Under the pieces are notes generated by a model, which saw nothing but the letters and a program-made list of their open reading frames with translations, was not told where the DNA came from and made no database searches. This document shows, in pieces, positions 41,817-50,124 of a stretch of 64,000 bases of DNA (position 1 is its first letter; each line of letters starts with the position of its first letter). The position numbers and the translations under genes are program-made. The stretch spans positions 2,061,001 through 2,125,000 of the forward strand of contig NZ_CP011477.1 in assembly GCF_001010805.1 (NCBI RefSeq). Reading direction: 5' to 3'. This DNA is from Spongiibacter sp. IMCC21906. Its GTDB lineage: Bacteria > Pseudomonadota > Gammaproteobacteria > Pseudomonadales > Spongiibacteraceae.

Positions 41817-42221
41817 TCAGGCGATTGGAGGGCGGTCTATGGAAGTAGGCTGTGAGATAGGTAAATCAAAATAGCGGTCAAGAACAAAGCTGGTTGGCAG
41901 CACAGCACTCATGGCGATGACTCTACCGGGCAGAGCAATATGGGAGCCGTGGCCGTGGCAATGACAACAGTTGTCGCAGTCGTCGACATCGGCGGGACTG
42001 ATATTGAGGTCTTGTTGATCGCTGGCGATGTCGCTGTCAGCCAAACATTCAATGCCGAGGCAGTCGTCGTCGCTTAAGCCTTGGTGGTGAGGGTCTTGGC
42101 TGGCAGGAAGATGGTTGTCGGCGCTAACTTCAATGGCAAAAAGCAAGGACTAACAAAACATCAGCGCCAGCATAAGCCGGGCGATGGTCTGTATATTCCT
42201 GCGTATTGCATTAAAGTCCAT
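41817..42221 (-). pseudogene. Cys/His-rich exported small protein interrupted by an in-frame amber codon
   Basis: Translating from the ATG at 42221 gives MDFNAIRRNIQTIARLMLAL-MFC, then TAG at 42150-42152, then SLLFAIEVSADN in the same frame and 98 further residues. The two parts together make a normal signal peptide (hydrophobic LMLALMFC[stop]SLLFAIEVSA). One base change from TGG (Trp) to TAG explains the break. The mature part holds DDCLGIEC and DDCDNCCHCHGHGSH, a likely metal site, and ends RPPIA. Similar small proteins precede czc operons in related bacteria. A downstream TTG (42146) could restart translation, but without a full signal peptide. Alternatives are amber suppression or a sequencing error. 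Confidence 0.75.
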
Positions 42222-42329
42222 AAACAACAATTCGTTAAATCTAAATTCAGCCAGCAGACTACCATAGCTAATTAACGTCGAACAGGCAGCTGCGTCCGAT
42301 TCATCATTGGAATACAAACTGGATTGGAA

Positions 42330-42359
42330 TTGAGTTTTTCCAGCCTCAAAGCGTATGCT
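42330..42359 (+). promoter_or_regulatory. Candidate promoter of czcD
   Basis: TTGAGT at 42330-42335, an 18-nt spacer and TATGCT at 42354-42359, 22 bp before the czcD start. No MerR-type dyad is obvious in the spacer. Confidence 0.4.
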
Positions 42360-42381
42360 TTAAAAAGACATAGGAGTGGGC

Positions 42382-43305
42382 ATGGACTCAAACAGCAAGC
42401 CACATCATCACGGTCATCATCATAGCCATGACTATGGCAGCGACAAACGAATTGCCTGGGCTTTTTTTCTGAATGCGAGCTTCGCGATTATCGAGTTTGT
42501 TGGCGGCTTTTTGACCAATAGCACCGCGATTATGGCCGACGCCGTTCATGATCTAGGCGATAGCCTGTCTATAGGCTTAGCCTGGTTGCTCAATAGATTG
42601 GGGCACCGCAACCCCAACGATGACTTTACCTATGGCTTTCGGCGTTTTTCATTATTGGGCGCGCTCATTAATGGTCTCATTCTTATTGCAGGTTCAGTCT
42701 GGGTGCTTTACACCGCTATCCCTCGACTGTGGGACCCAGTGATGCCTGTCGCCGAAGGCATGTTGGGTCTAGCCATTTTAGGTGTGGTGGTAAATGGCTT
42801 TGCCGCTTACCGCTTGAGTGAGGGCAAAAGTCTGAACGAGCGCATGCTGAACTGGCATCTGATGGAAGATGTGCTGGGGTGGTTGGCGGTGCTGGTGGTG
42901 TCGGTGGTGCTCATGTTTGTCGAGCTGCCAATTTTAGATCCCTTACTATCGGTGGCGTTTACGATCTTTATTCTGATTAATGTCGCCAGAACCGTTTATG
43001 AAACCCTGCGCTTATTTGTCCAGGCCGTACCTGATCGAGCGATGAGTCAACGAATAAAGCAGCAGCTGACAGCCATGCCCGAGATTACCGATGCCCACCA
43101 TTTGCATATGTGGTCGCTGGATGGCGAACACCACGTGCTTACTGTGCATCTGGTATTACAAGCTGCACTGGATATGAACCAGCAAGCCTGTCTTAAAGCG
43201 GCTATTGCCAAGGAGCTTGCCGAGTTTGAACTTGCCCATACCACCATCGAGCTAGAGCTGCCCGATGAAGCTTGTCGAGACCAAAAGCCACACGATAAGC
43301 AGTAA
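42382..43305 (+). CDS. czcD: Cation diffusion facilitator, zinc-type (CzcD-like)
   Basis: Inner-membrane metal/proton antiporter, 307 residues. His-rich cytoplasmic N-terminus (HHHGHHHSH), six membrane spans, and the zinc-site motifs HDLGD in TM2 and HLMED in TM5 (HxxxD form favours Zn/Cd). The C-terminal cytoplasmic domain has ITDAHHLHMWSLDGEHHVLTVHL. The ATG at 42382 lies 5 nt after AGGAG; the GTG at 42376 overlaps that site. Divergent from czcCBA. Confidence 0.93.
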   Translation: MDSNSKPHHHGHHHSHDYGSDKRIAWAFFLNASFAIIEFVGGFLTNSTAIMADAVHDLGDSLSIGLAWLLNRLGHRNPNDDFTYGFRRFSLLGALINGLILIAGSVWVLYTAIPRLWDPVMPVAEGMLGLAILGVVVNGFAAYRLSEGKSLNERMLNWHLMEDVLGWLAVLVVSVVLMFVELPILDPLLSVAFTIFILINVARTVYETLRLFVQAVPDRAMSQRIKQQLTAMPEITDAHHLHMWSLDGEHHVLTVHLVLQAALDMNQQACLKAAIAKELAEFELAHTTIELELPDEACRDQKPHDKQ

Positions 43306-43378
43306 ACATTTGGCTCCGGTTAGCAGCTATAAAAAAGCCCGCCGTCAAGGCTGATATGCGAGCGCAATAAAGTCTAGA

Positions 43379-43418
43379 ATGCTGCGCGTCACCATTTTAC
43401 TGTGCAGCATCGTTTTTA
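43379..43418 (+). terminator. Possible terminator after czcD
   Basis: Stem ATGCTGC / GCAGCAT with a loop of about 17 nt, then CGTTTTT, placed 74 bp after the czcD stop. The same bases start a 37-codon open frame (43379-43492) that I do not accept as a gene. Confidence 0.45.
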
Positions 43419-43481
43419 TGGCTAACACCCTTAGAGCCAACGCCGGTCTGCCGCGTCATACCAAAAACAGGATAGCAATAC

Positions 43482-44399
43482 ATGTGGTTTAAAAATCTAC
43501 TGGTCTACCGTTTTACACGCCCCTTTGAACTCAGCCACGAGCAAGTAAACGAAAAACTCATCGAACGGGAGTTTTCACCCTGCGGTAGCCAAGATATGCA
43601 AAGCCTGGGCTGGGTTAGGCCTTTAGGACAGCAGGGCACGGAACTGGTCCACAGCACCAATGGTTGCATCATGATCTGTAGCCAGCGCCAAGAAAAAGTT
43701 CTTCCGGCAGCGGTTATCAAAGAAGCGCTAGAAGAAAAAGTGCTCGAACTGCGGGAAACCGAAGACCGCAACCCCGGCCGCAAAGAACGTATTGATATGA
43801 AGGAAGAACTGGTCTTTGAAATGCTGCCCAGAGCCTTCGCCAAGTCTCGAAAACAATACGCATATATCGATCCGGTCAACGGCTGGTTGATCGTCGATAG
43901 CGCCAGCCATAAGCGCGCAGAAGAACTAATGGTACTGCTCAGAGAATGCCTAGGCAGCTTGCCCGTGATTCCCGTTACCGCCAAAAATACCGTCCACCAC
44001 AGCATGACCGACTGGCTGAAAGCCAGCGCACCAGAAGGTTTTGAACTCGGTGGCGAGTGCGAACTGATCGACGCCTCTGATGAGAGCGCGGTCATTCGTT
44101 GCAAAAACCAAAACCTCGGCTCCAAAGAAATTCTCAGTCATATTGATAGCGGTATGTTTGTCAGCAAACTTGCCTTGAGTTGGGCAGGCGGTTTGGAGTT
44201 TATGGTAGACGATCAACTCACCATTAAACGCCTGCGCTTCAGTGACATGATTATGGAAAAAGCCGACGACATTCACACCGACTCCGCCGCTGAGCAATTT
44301 GACGTCGACTTCTCGATAATGAGTGCGGAGCTGGCTCGTTTCATTCCCGCATTGCTGGGCGCCTTTGGCGGAGAAGATACCTCGAATATCGATGGCTAA
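43482..44399 (+). CDS. rdgC: Recombination-associated protein RdgC
   Basis: A ring-shaped DNA-binding protein that limits RecA activity. The start MWFKNLLVYRFTRPFELS and FSPCGSQDMQSLGWVRPLG are diagnostic. The 305 residues fit the family (about 303). It is preceded by no close neighbour and followed by a large repeat array. Confidence 0.96.
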   Translation: MWFKNLLVYRFTRPFELSHEQVNEKLIEREFSPCGSQDMQSLGWVRPLGQQGTELVHSTNGCIMICSQRQEKVLPAAVIKEALEEKVLELRETEDRNPGRKERIDMKEELVFEMLPRAFAKSRKQYAYIDPVNGWLIVDSASHKRAEELMVLLRECLGSLPVIPVTAKNTVHHSMTDWLKASAPEGFELGGECELIDASDESAVIRCKNQNLGSKEILSHIDSGMFVSKLALSWAGGLEFMVDDQLTIKRLRFSDMIMEKADDIHTDSAAEQFDVDFSIMSAELARFIPALLGAFGGEDTSNIDG

Positions 44400-44528
44400 A
44401 GCGGTTGTTTAACTTTGCCATGCCGAATATTACAGGTGATTCTCAAACATCAGCACCACATATACGTCACCAGCGCACACTTGTTGAATACTGCAGACGA
44501 TTCTCAATCATCAATATCACATAGACAT

Positions 44529-44644
44529 CGTCATCCCGGACGCCATCAGGCGATCCGGGATCCAGCTTCGGAGCAAGGTATTTACTAAGGCAGAGGTGTA
44601 TTGCACTGAGGCTGACTGGATACCGGCTTAAAGCCGGTATGACG
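44529..44644. repeat. REPIN copy 1
   Basis: Begins CGTCATCCCGG and ends CCGGTATGACG, a terminal inverted repeat. Inside are hairpin TCCCGGACGCC / GGCGATCCGGGA and hairpin ACCGGCTTAAAGCCGGT, separated by about 50 nt and joined by inward-facing ATCCAG / CTGGAT. Confidence 0.85.
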
Positions 44645-44795
44645 ATGTGGTGAAGGGGTGTTGAGTATAGGCATTACCAACGCACACTTGTGGAATACGG
44701 AGGCGATTCTCAATCGTCGACATTACATATACATCACCAGCGCGCACTTGCGGAATACAGCTGCGATTCGTCAATACCAGAAGCACATAGTTTCT

Positions 44796-44911
44796 CGTCA
44801 TCCCGGACGCCAACAGGCGATCCGGGATCCAGCTTCGGAGTTAGGTATGTACTAAGGCAGAGGTGTATTGCACCGAGGTTGACTGGATACCGGCTTAAAG
44901 CCGGTATGACG
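44796..44911. repeat. REPIN copy 2
   Basis: 116 bp, same orientation as copy 1. The first hairpin loop reads CAACAGG in place of CATCAGG. Confidence 0.85.
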
Positions 44912-45062
44912 AGATGGTGGAGGAATGTTGATATAGGCATTACCACCGCACACTTGCGGAATACAGCTGCCATTCGTAACTACCAGACGCACATATAGGT
45001 CACCAACGCGCACTTGTGGAAGACAGCAGGCGATTCGTCAATACCAGACGTACATAGTTTCT

Positions 45063-45178
45063 CGTCATCCCGGACGCCATCAGCCGATCCGGGATCCAGC
45101 TTCGGAGCAAGGTATGTACTAAGGCAAAGGTGTCTTGCACCGAGGTTAACTGGATACCGGCTTAAAGCCGGTATGACG
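45063..45178. repeat. REPIN copy 3
   Basis: 116 bp. The first hairpin carries CATCAGCCG in place of CATCAGGCG, which opens one pair of the inner stem. Confidence 0.85.
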
Positions 45179-45328
45179 AGGTGGTGGAGGGGTGCTGAGT
45201 ATAGGCATTCCCAACGCGCACTTGCGGAATACAGCTGCCATTCGTAACTACCAGACGCACATATAGGTCACCAACGCGCACTTGTGGAATACAGTGGCGA
45301 CTCTCAATCATCAACTTCGCATATACAC

Positions 45329-45444
45329 CGTCATCCCGGACGCCATCAGGCGATCCGGGATCCAGCTTCGGAGTAAGGGATTTACTAAGGCAGAGGTGTA
45401 TTACACCGAGGTTGACTGGATACCGGCTTAAAGCCGGTATGACG
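45329..45444. repeat. REPIN copy 4
   Basis: 116 bp with both hairpins intact. Confidence 0.85.
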
Positions 45445-45593
45445 AGATGGTGGAGGAATGTTGATATAGGCATTACCACCGCACACTTGTGGAATACAGC
45501 TGCCATTCGTAATTACCAGACGCACATATAGGTCACCAACGCGCACTTGTGGAATACAGTGGCGACTCTCAATCATCAACTTCGCATATACAC

Positions 45594-45709
45594 CGTCATC
45601 CCGGACGCCGTCAGGCGATCCGGGATCCAGCTTCGGAGCAAGGTATTTACTAAGGCAGAGGTGTATTGCACCGAGGTTGACTGGATACCGGCTTAAAGCC
45701 GGTATGACG
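45594..45709. repeat. REPIN copy 5
   Basis: 116 bp with both hairpins intact; the loop reads CGTCAGG. Last copy before the tRNA-Ser terminator. Confidence 0.85.
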
Positions 45710-45778
45710 AGGTGGTAGAGGGAGATGAGTGCCATGAGGTAGAGCCTGTTATCGCATGGCTAGGATCGCGGAATAAAT

Positions 45779-45813
45779 AAAAAAGCCCCGGTCTGGCGAC
45801 CGAGGCTTTTTGT
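45779..45813 (-). terminator. Terminator of tRNA-Ser
   Basis: AAAAGCC-C-CGGT / ACCG-A-GGCTTTT stem with one internal mismatch and a T-run on the tRNA-sense strand. It lies 5 bp past the encoded CCA. Confidence 0.8.
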
Positions 45814-45817
45814 TTAA

Positions 45818-45907
45818 TGGCGGTGAGGGAGGGATTCGAACCCTCGAACAGTTTGACCCGTTACACACTTTCCAGGCGTGCTCCTTCAGCCACTCGGACA
45901 CCTCACC
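45818..45907 (-). tRNA. tRNA-Ser (anticodon GGA)
   Basis: A 90-nt class II tRNA with encoded CCA. Acceptor GGTGAGG / CCTCACC, D-arm with GAGTGGCTGAAGGAG, anticodon loop CTGGAAA giving GGA, a long variable arm and T-arm GTTCGAATC. The body is very close to the E. coli serine GGA tRNA. Upstream (higher coordinates) lies an array that repeats this gene's first 13-14 nt. Confidence 0.97.
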
Positions 45908-46579
45908 AAACACATTGTCGTCGCCAGTGGCGTGTTGGGAGTTACCCCACCTGCGAGTGCTGCGCACTCGTTCCTTCAGCCATTGACTCGCTCCTGTCGG
46001 AGCTCGGGGCTGCGCCCCGTTGTCGCGAAGCGCCAACGCCCAAACCCGCTGCGCGTGTTTGTCGGACACCTCACCAAACACATTGTCGTCGCCAGTGGCG
46101 CGTTGGGAGTTACCCCACCCTGCGAGCGCTGCGCACTCGTTCCTTCAACCATTGACTCGCTCCTGTCGGAGCTCGGGGCTGCGCCCCGTTGTCGCGAAGC
46201 GCCAACGTCTAAACTTGCTGTGCAAGTTTGCCGGACACCTCACCAAACACATTGTCGTCGCCAGTGGCGTGTTGGGAGTTACCCCACCTGCGAGTGCTGC
46301 GCACTCGTTCCTTCAGCCATTGACTCGCTCCTGTCGGAGCTCGGGGCTGCGCCCCGTTGTCGCGAAGCGCCAACGTCTAAACTTGCTGTGCAAGTTTGCC
46401 GGACACCTCACCAAACTCATTGTCATCGCCAGTGGCGTGTTGGGAGCTACCCCACCTGCGAGCGCTGCGCACTCGTTCCTTCAGCCATTGACTCGCTCCT
46501 ACCGGAGCTCGGGGCTGCGCCCCGTTGTCGCGAAGCGCCAACGTCTAAACTTGCTGTGCAAGTTTGTCGGAACCTCACC
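45908..46579 (-). repeat. Four 168-bp tandem repeats carrying the tRNA-Ser 5' end
   Basis: Units are 45908-46075, 46076-46244, 46245-46412 and 46413-46579 (168, 169, 168, 167 bp). Each unit's high-coordinate end is GGTGAGGTGTCCG in tRNA sense (GGTGAGGTTCCG in the last), the first bases of the adjacent tRNA. Each also contains GAGTC-AATGGCTGAAGGA, a near copy of the tRNA D-arm. Between and after these lie hairpins: AAACTTG/CAAGTTT, GGGGCGCAGCCCC, GCTCC/GGAGC and CGAGTG/CACTCG. Base changes between copies tend to keep the stems paired. Because 168 is a multiple of three, a long periodic open frame (45878-46645, plus strand) results; it is not a gene. Confidence 0.9.
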
Positions 46580-46690
46580 AAAACCTGTATTTTGTCGTTC
46601 GCTAAAATGTTGGTTTTGCTCCAACAGCAAGTGTTATGCACTTGATTATTTAGCCAATGACGCGCTCCTGTGGGAGCCTTGCTAAACCGT
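46580..46690 (-). repeat. Degenerate fifth repeat unit upstream of the tRNA-Ser array
   Basis: Sequence has diverged, but the order of structures is the same in tRNA sense: GCTCC-CACA-GGAGC, then GTCATTGGCT (D-arm remnant), then CAAGTG/CACTTG at 46628-46644, then GTTGG/CCAAC, then CGACAAAATACAGG just before GGTGAGG. The last replaces CGACGACAATGTG of the other units and could hold a promoter -10 region (inference). Confidence 0.6.
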
Positions 46691-47088
46691 TGGCGGCACA
46701 ATTTTGCTTAGCGGTGCGCCCCGATTTAAGGGCGGCTACTCTATAGCTTTTTGATATGGAAGGCAATTGCCGGTGGTTAAAAATCGTTTTGCTAGATCTT
46801 CCTCCAAAAGGCGGTGTCGCAAAGTATCTAACGATTAGGGCTATATTGGTGCGATGGCGGTTTAATTGGTGCGAGCCGTGTCGTAGTTGAGAAGACATTG
46901 TGGTTGGCTATGGCAACAATTGCCTTAGTCAAAGCTATTTCGGCGTGGTTTTTACCGTGATGACGTTGGTTTGTGCATGTTAACTCATATACATTGAGCC
47001 TTGCTTTGTCTGGAACAGTTTTTGCTCCACACTGAGTTGAATATATAAGGTGGTATTGTTTGTGCGACTCTCGCTTGAAGGAATGTAT
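46691..47088. other. Spacer with no supported gene
   Basis: About 400 bp of mixed composition. A minus-strand open frame (46650-46898) runs into the degenerate repeat and shows no family features, signal or ribosome-binding site. I see no clear promoter or RNA gene. Confidence 0.5.
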
Positions 47089-47499
47089 ATGGCTTACTCC
47101 CCGGAAATGGTGTCGCTGCTGCAGCAGTTGCGATCTCGTATTTTCGCTGAGTTCGGAATGAAAATACGTCTGGTTGATCCTGATTTATTGCAGACGTTGG
47201 GTAGTTTGGGAAAAAAATCCCGAGCCCCCTTCACACGGAAGACGGTCGTTAAAATAATGGAACTTGGCGATATTAATTACGATATCGACGATACCGAAAC
47301 TCAAAAAAATAAAGCGGCGTTGGCGGCTAAACCCGAGCCACTGCTTGAAAACTCAAACTCTGGCCAGGACTTTTCTACCGTGACCTATCGAGGAAATAAG
47401 GTTTCACGTAAAAAAGTTGAAACCCCGGTGCCCGCTAAGACCTTTGAAAATCTCAAGCCAAGCAAACGAATGTACCGCGGTCAGGTGGTTTACGAATAA
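47089..47499 (+). CDS. Hypothetical protein (136 aa)
   Basis: The ATG at 47089 is chosen because GAAGGA ends 6 nt before it. MAYSPEMVSLLQQLRSRIFAEFG is helical, the centre (TRKTVVKIMELGDINYDI) is compact and the C-terminal half is polar and probably disordered, ending MYRGQVVYE. TYRGNKVSRKK and MYRGQVVYE are similar short motifs (xYRGxxV), perhaps an internal repeat. No family recognised. It is isolated between the tRNA-Ser repeat region and the YcbL-like gene. Confidence 0.65.
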   Translation: MAYSPEMVSLLQQLRSRIFAEFGMKIRLVDPDLLQTLGSLGKKSRAPFTRKTVVKIMELGDINYDIDDTETQKNKAALAAKPEPLLENSNSGQDFSTVTYRGNKVSRKKVETPVPAKTFENLKPSKRMYRGQVVYE

Positions 47500-47593
47500 A
47501 CCTTTTGTCCATCCTTCAGCGGGGGCGACCCCGATTCCCATTTTGTCCATGATATGATGCGCCGATAGATATCAGCAGAAATCGAGCATTTTT

Positions 47594-48244
47594 ATGACCA
47601 TTAAGTGTGCCATTGTGCCGGTTACCCCATACCAGCAAAATTGTTCTATTGTCGTGTGTGAAGAAACAGGACTCGCTGCCGTGGTGGACCCGGGCGGTGA
47701 TATTGAACAAATCGAAGCAGGCCTTGAACAACTGGGCGGCAAGTTAGAAAAAATTCTGCTTACCCACGGCCATATGGACCATTGCGCCGCAGCGGATGTG
47801 ATGCGCCAAAAATACAATATTCCCATTATTGGCCCCCACAAAGACGATGCTTTTTGGATAGAAAAGCTGCCCGAGTGGTGCAGCATGACGGGCTTTCCCC
47901 ATGCCGATGCATTTACCCCAGATGAGTGGTTGGACGATGGTGACACTGTTACCGTGGGCAAGCAGACCTTTGATGTAAAGCATTGCCCAGGCCACACGCC
48001 GGGGCATGTGATTTTCTTTCATCAACAAAAGAAACTCGCGATGGTGGGAGATGTGCTGTTTCAGGGTTCGATTGGTCGCACTGATTTTCCCAGAGGAGAT
48101 CACGACACCCTGATACAGTCGATTCAGGAAAAGCTCTGGCCCTTGGGTGATGACGTCACGTTTATTCCTGGTCATGGCCCAACCTCGACATTTGGTCACG
48201 AAAGACAGACCAATCCCTTTGTTTCAGATACCCGGTTCGGTTGA
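47594..48244 (+). CDS. MBL-fold hydrolase, YcbL/glyoxalase-II-like
   Basis: 216 residues of the small single-domain glyoxalase II-type family (YcbL). Metal-binding residues: [36 protein letters not shown] and IPGHGP. Likely a thioester hydrolase acting on glutathione adducts in the cytoplasm. It ends 7 bp before moaC, so the moa genes may be transcribed with it. Confidence 0.92.
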   Translation: MTIKCAIVPVTPYQQNCSIVVCEETGLAAVVDPGGDIEQIEAGLEQLGGKLEKILLTHGHMDHCAAADVMRQKYNIPIIGPHKDDAFWIEKLPEWCSMTGFPHADAFTPDEWLDDGDTVTVGKQTFDVKHCPGHTPGHVIFFHQQKKLAMVGDVLFQGSIGRTDFPRGDHDTLIQSIQEKLWPLGDDVTFIPGHGPTSTFGHERQTNPFVSDTRFG

Positions 48245-48251
48245 GGTGAGT

Positions 48252-48740
48252 ATGGCGGATTTCACTCACTTTGACGGCAAGGGCAATGCCCAAATGGTGG
48301 ACGTTACTGACAAGGCCGTTAGTCAACGTCAAGCGATAGCGACGGGCATGGTGACCATGCAAGCTGACACTTTGCGAATGATTGCCGAGGGCAGTCATAA
48401 AAAAGGCGATGTGTTGGCTATTGCTCGTATTGCGGGCATTCAGGCCGCGAAAAAAACAGCTGATCTTATCCCCTTGTGTCACCCGCTGATGCTGTCTTCT
48501 GTAAAGGTCGACTTTGAATTGAACCATGCCAACAACACGGTGGAAATTCGCGCCATGTGTAAACTGGCTGGCCAGACCGGAGTAGAAATGGAGGCATTAA
48601 GCGCCGTGTCTGTTGCCGCATTGACCATTTACGATATGTGTAAAGCCGTCGATAAGGGCATGCGTATTAGCGATATTCAACTAGAAGAAAAACAGGGCGG
48701 TCGTTCGGGACATTGGCAGCGGGAGCAGACAGATGATTAA
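48252..48740 (+). CDS. moaC: Cyclic pyranopterin monophosphate synthase MoaC
   Basis: Converts 3',8-cyclo-7,8-dihydro-GTP to cyclic pyranopterin monophosphate in molybdenum cofactor synthesis. Family marks: [60 protein letters not shown] at 48252 follows GAGGTGAG. The stop overlaps moaD by 8 bp. No moaA is in the window. Confidence 0.96.
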   Translation: MADFTHFDGKGNAQMVDVTDKAVSQRQAIATGMVTMQADTLRMIAEGSHKKGDVLAIARIAGIQAAKKTADLIPLCHPLMLSSVKVDFELNHANNTVEIRAMCKLAGQTGVEMEALSAVSVAALTIYDMCKAVDKGMRISDIQLEEKQGGRSGHWQREQTDD

Positions 48741-48981
48741 AGTGTTGTTTTTTGCCAAGCTGAGAGAAGCCTTAGATTGCGAGGAATGCAGTATTCCCGT
48801 CGAGCACACCACGGTGGGTGAACTACGCAAGGGGCTGATAGAAGAGGGCGGTGAAGCGTGGCGGCACGCCTTGGGCGGTAGCAATATTCTGTGTGCGGTA
48901 AATCAACAGCTGGCGAAAGAAGATCAAACCGTAAACAGCGGCGATGAAGTCGCTTTTTATCCTCCGGTAACGGGGGGATAA
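48733..48981 (+). CDS. moaD: Molybdopterin synthase sulfur carrier MoaD
   Basis: An 82-residue ubiquitin-fold protein ending in the required Gly-Gly (PPVTGG), which is thiocarboxylated and donates sulfur to the pterin. [12 protein letters not shown] is the usual C-terminus. It overlaps moaC and is followed after 1 bp by moaE. Confidence 0.95.
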   Translation: MIKVLFFAKLREALDCEECSIPVEHTTVGELRKGLIEEGGEAWRHALGGSNILCAVNQQLAKEDQTVNSGDEVAFYPPVTGG

Positions 48982-48982
48982 C

Positions 48983-49444
48983 ATGCAGATCTTCGTTAGC
49001 GTTCAAAAAGAAGATTTTGATGTGGCTGTGCTATCAAGAGCCTTGCGGGCCAGCTCAAATGAAGTCGGTGCGTTGGCGACGTTTGTTGGATGTATGCGGG
49101 GTAGCAGTAAGGGGCAGCCTTTAACTGAAATGTTTCTTGAGCATTATCCCGGTATGACCGAGCGCAGTATCCGCAACATTGTGGAAGAAGCCTGTCAACG
49201 ATGGCCACTATTTGCCTGCAGTGTGGTGCATCGCATCGGTCATTTAAGCCCCGGTGATCATATTGTCTTTGTGGGGGTTGCTAGCGCCCATCGAGGCGAT
49301 GCCTTTCAAGCCTGCGAATATATTATGGATTTTCTAAAGTCTAAAGCGCCATTCTGGAAAAAAGAAATTAGCCATGATGGCAGTAGCCACTGGGTGGATG
49401 CCCGTGTCAGCGATGACGAAGCACTGCAGCGTTGGATGGGGTAG
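48983..49444 (+). CDS. moaE: Molybdopterin synthase catalytic subunit MoaE
   Basis: 153 residues. GALATFVGCMRGSS, LEHYPGMTERSI, HRIGHLSPGDHIVFVGVASAHRGDAFQACEYIMDFLKSKAPFWKKE are all family signatures, including the lysine cluster that accepts the MoaD tail. Forms the heterotetrameric synthase with MoaD. Supplies cofactor for enzymes such as the molybdenum hydroxylase at 28.3 kb. Confidence 0.96.
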   Translation: MQIFVSVQKEDFDVAVLSRALRASSNEVGALATFVGCMRGSSKGQPLTEMFLEHYPGMTERSIRNIVEEACQRWPLFACSVVHRIGHLSPGDHIVFVGVASAHRGDAFQACEYIMDFLKSKAPFWKKEISHDGSSHWVDARVSDDEALQRWMG

Positions 49445-49609
49445 TTCGACACACTTCGACGAATTTTTCATTTCTCTAGTATTTTCCAAATCAATGCTTG
49501 CCCCTATGTGTGCACTGGCTAGCCAGCAGTGCAGGTGTATAATGCTGCGTTGGTTTGGCGCCCGACGAGATTGGCGTTAAACATAGTGGTAAATGACGAA
49601 GGGGAAGTT

Positions 49610-50086
49610 ATGAGTCTTGATCAGCGCCTGTTACGCGATAGTTTAGGGCAGTTTGCCACTGGGGTTTGTGTGGTAACGGCAAGCGCGCCAGGCTTTGCCC
49701 CTTTTGGCATGACCGTCAATTCTTTTGCTTCAGTCTCACTTGAGCCACCGCTGGTACTTTGGAGTCTGCGTAATGACTCTGAGTGTTTTGACGCTTTTTT
49801 GGCGGCAAAACACTACACCGTCAATGTTCTCAGCCAAGATCAAATAGGCCAGTCTAATAAGTTTGCAGGCAAAGATGACCATGCCTTGGCCCAGACCGAA
49901 TACCGAACCGGCACCAGTGGCAGTCCGGTGCTTCGCAATGCACTTTGCAGCATGGAGTGCGAAACATGGCGTCGTTATGATGGTGGTGACCATCTTATTT
50001 TAGTCGGTCGTGTTATTGCGGTAGATAAACGGCCAACAGGAAAACCGCTTGTTTTCCACGGTGGAATGTACCGAGAACTACGTTGA
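49610..50086 (+). CDS. Flavin reductase family protein
   Basis: 158 residues from the ATG at 49610 (GAAGGGGAAG upstream). RDSLGQFATGVCVVTA, FGMTVNSFASVSLEPPLVLWSL, YTVNVLS, HLILVGRV and GKPLVFHGGMYREL are typical of the small FMN-binding flavin:NADH reductases that supply reduced flavin to two-component monooxygenases. No monooxygenase is adjacent, so its partner is unknown. Confidence 0.92.
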   Translation: MSLDQRLLRDSLGQFATGVCVVTASAPGFAPFGMTVNSFASVSLEPPLVLWSLRNDSECFDAFLAAKHYTVNVLSQDQIGQSNKFAGKDDHALAQTEYRTGTSGSPVLRNALCSMECETWRRYDGGDHLILVGRVIAVDKRPTGKPLVFHGGMYRELR

Positions 50087-50124
50087 AACCTTGCGTTGAG
50101 CGCGTGTGTGGTGGGAGCTAGGCA

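Larger units (their letters stand above)
44430..45735. repeat. Direct-repeat array, period about 266 bp, five copies
   Basis: Five copies in the same orientation. Each copy has a 116-bp REP doublet (listed separately) and about 150 bp of spacer. The spacer itself holds two related sub-units of about 70-75 bp, each built around CAACGCGCACTTGTGGAATACAG-like sequence. REP-doublet starts are at 44529, 44796, 45063, 45329 and 45594, spaced 267, 267, 266 and 265 bp. Open frames in the array repeat with the period and have no independent support as genes. Confidence 0.9.

Noticed and set aside
43379-43492. 37-codon frame with a signal-peptide-like start (MLRVTILLCSIVFMANT) overlapping rdgC
   Set aside because: Its first bases form a hairpin with a T-run better read as the czcD terminator, and the ribosome-binding site is poor.
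44690-45735. Several 75-116-codon frames on both strands in the REPIN array
   Set aside because: They repeat with the 266-bp period and cross palindromes; no independent coding signal.
45878-46645. Open frame of 255 codons on the plus strand with a 56-residue internal repeat
   Set aside because: It is the 168-bp tRNA-Ser array read in frame (168 is divisible by three), starts inside the tRNA gene antisense, and has no ribosome-binding site.
46020-46685. Second long plus-strand frame through the same array (221 codons)
   Set aside because: Same cause: periodic DNA with few stops in two frames.
44430-46690. CRISPR array
   Set aside because: Repeat units are 168 and 266 bp, with no short constant repeat and variable spacer pattern, and no cas genes.
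46650-46898. 82-codon minus-strand frame beside the degenerate repeat
   Set aside because: Runs into repeat sequence, no family match, no start signal.
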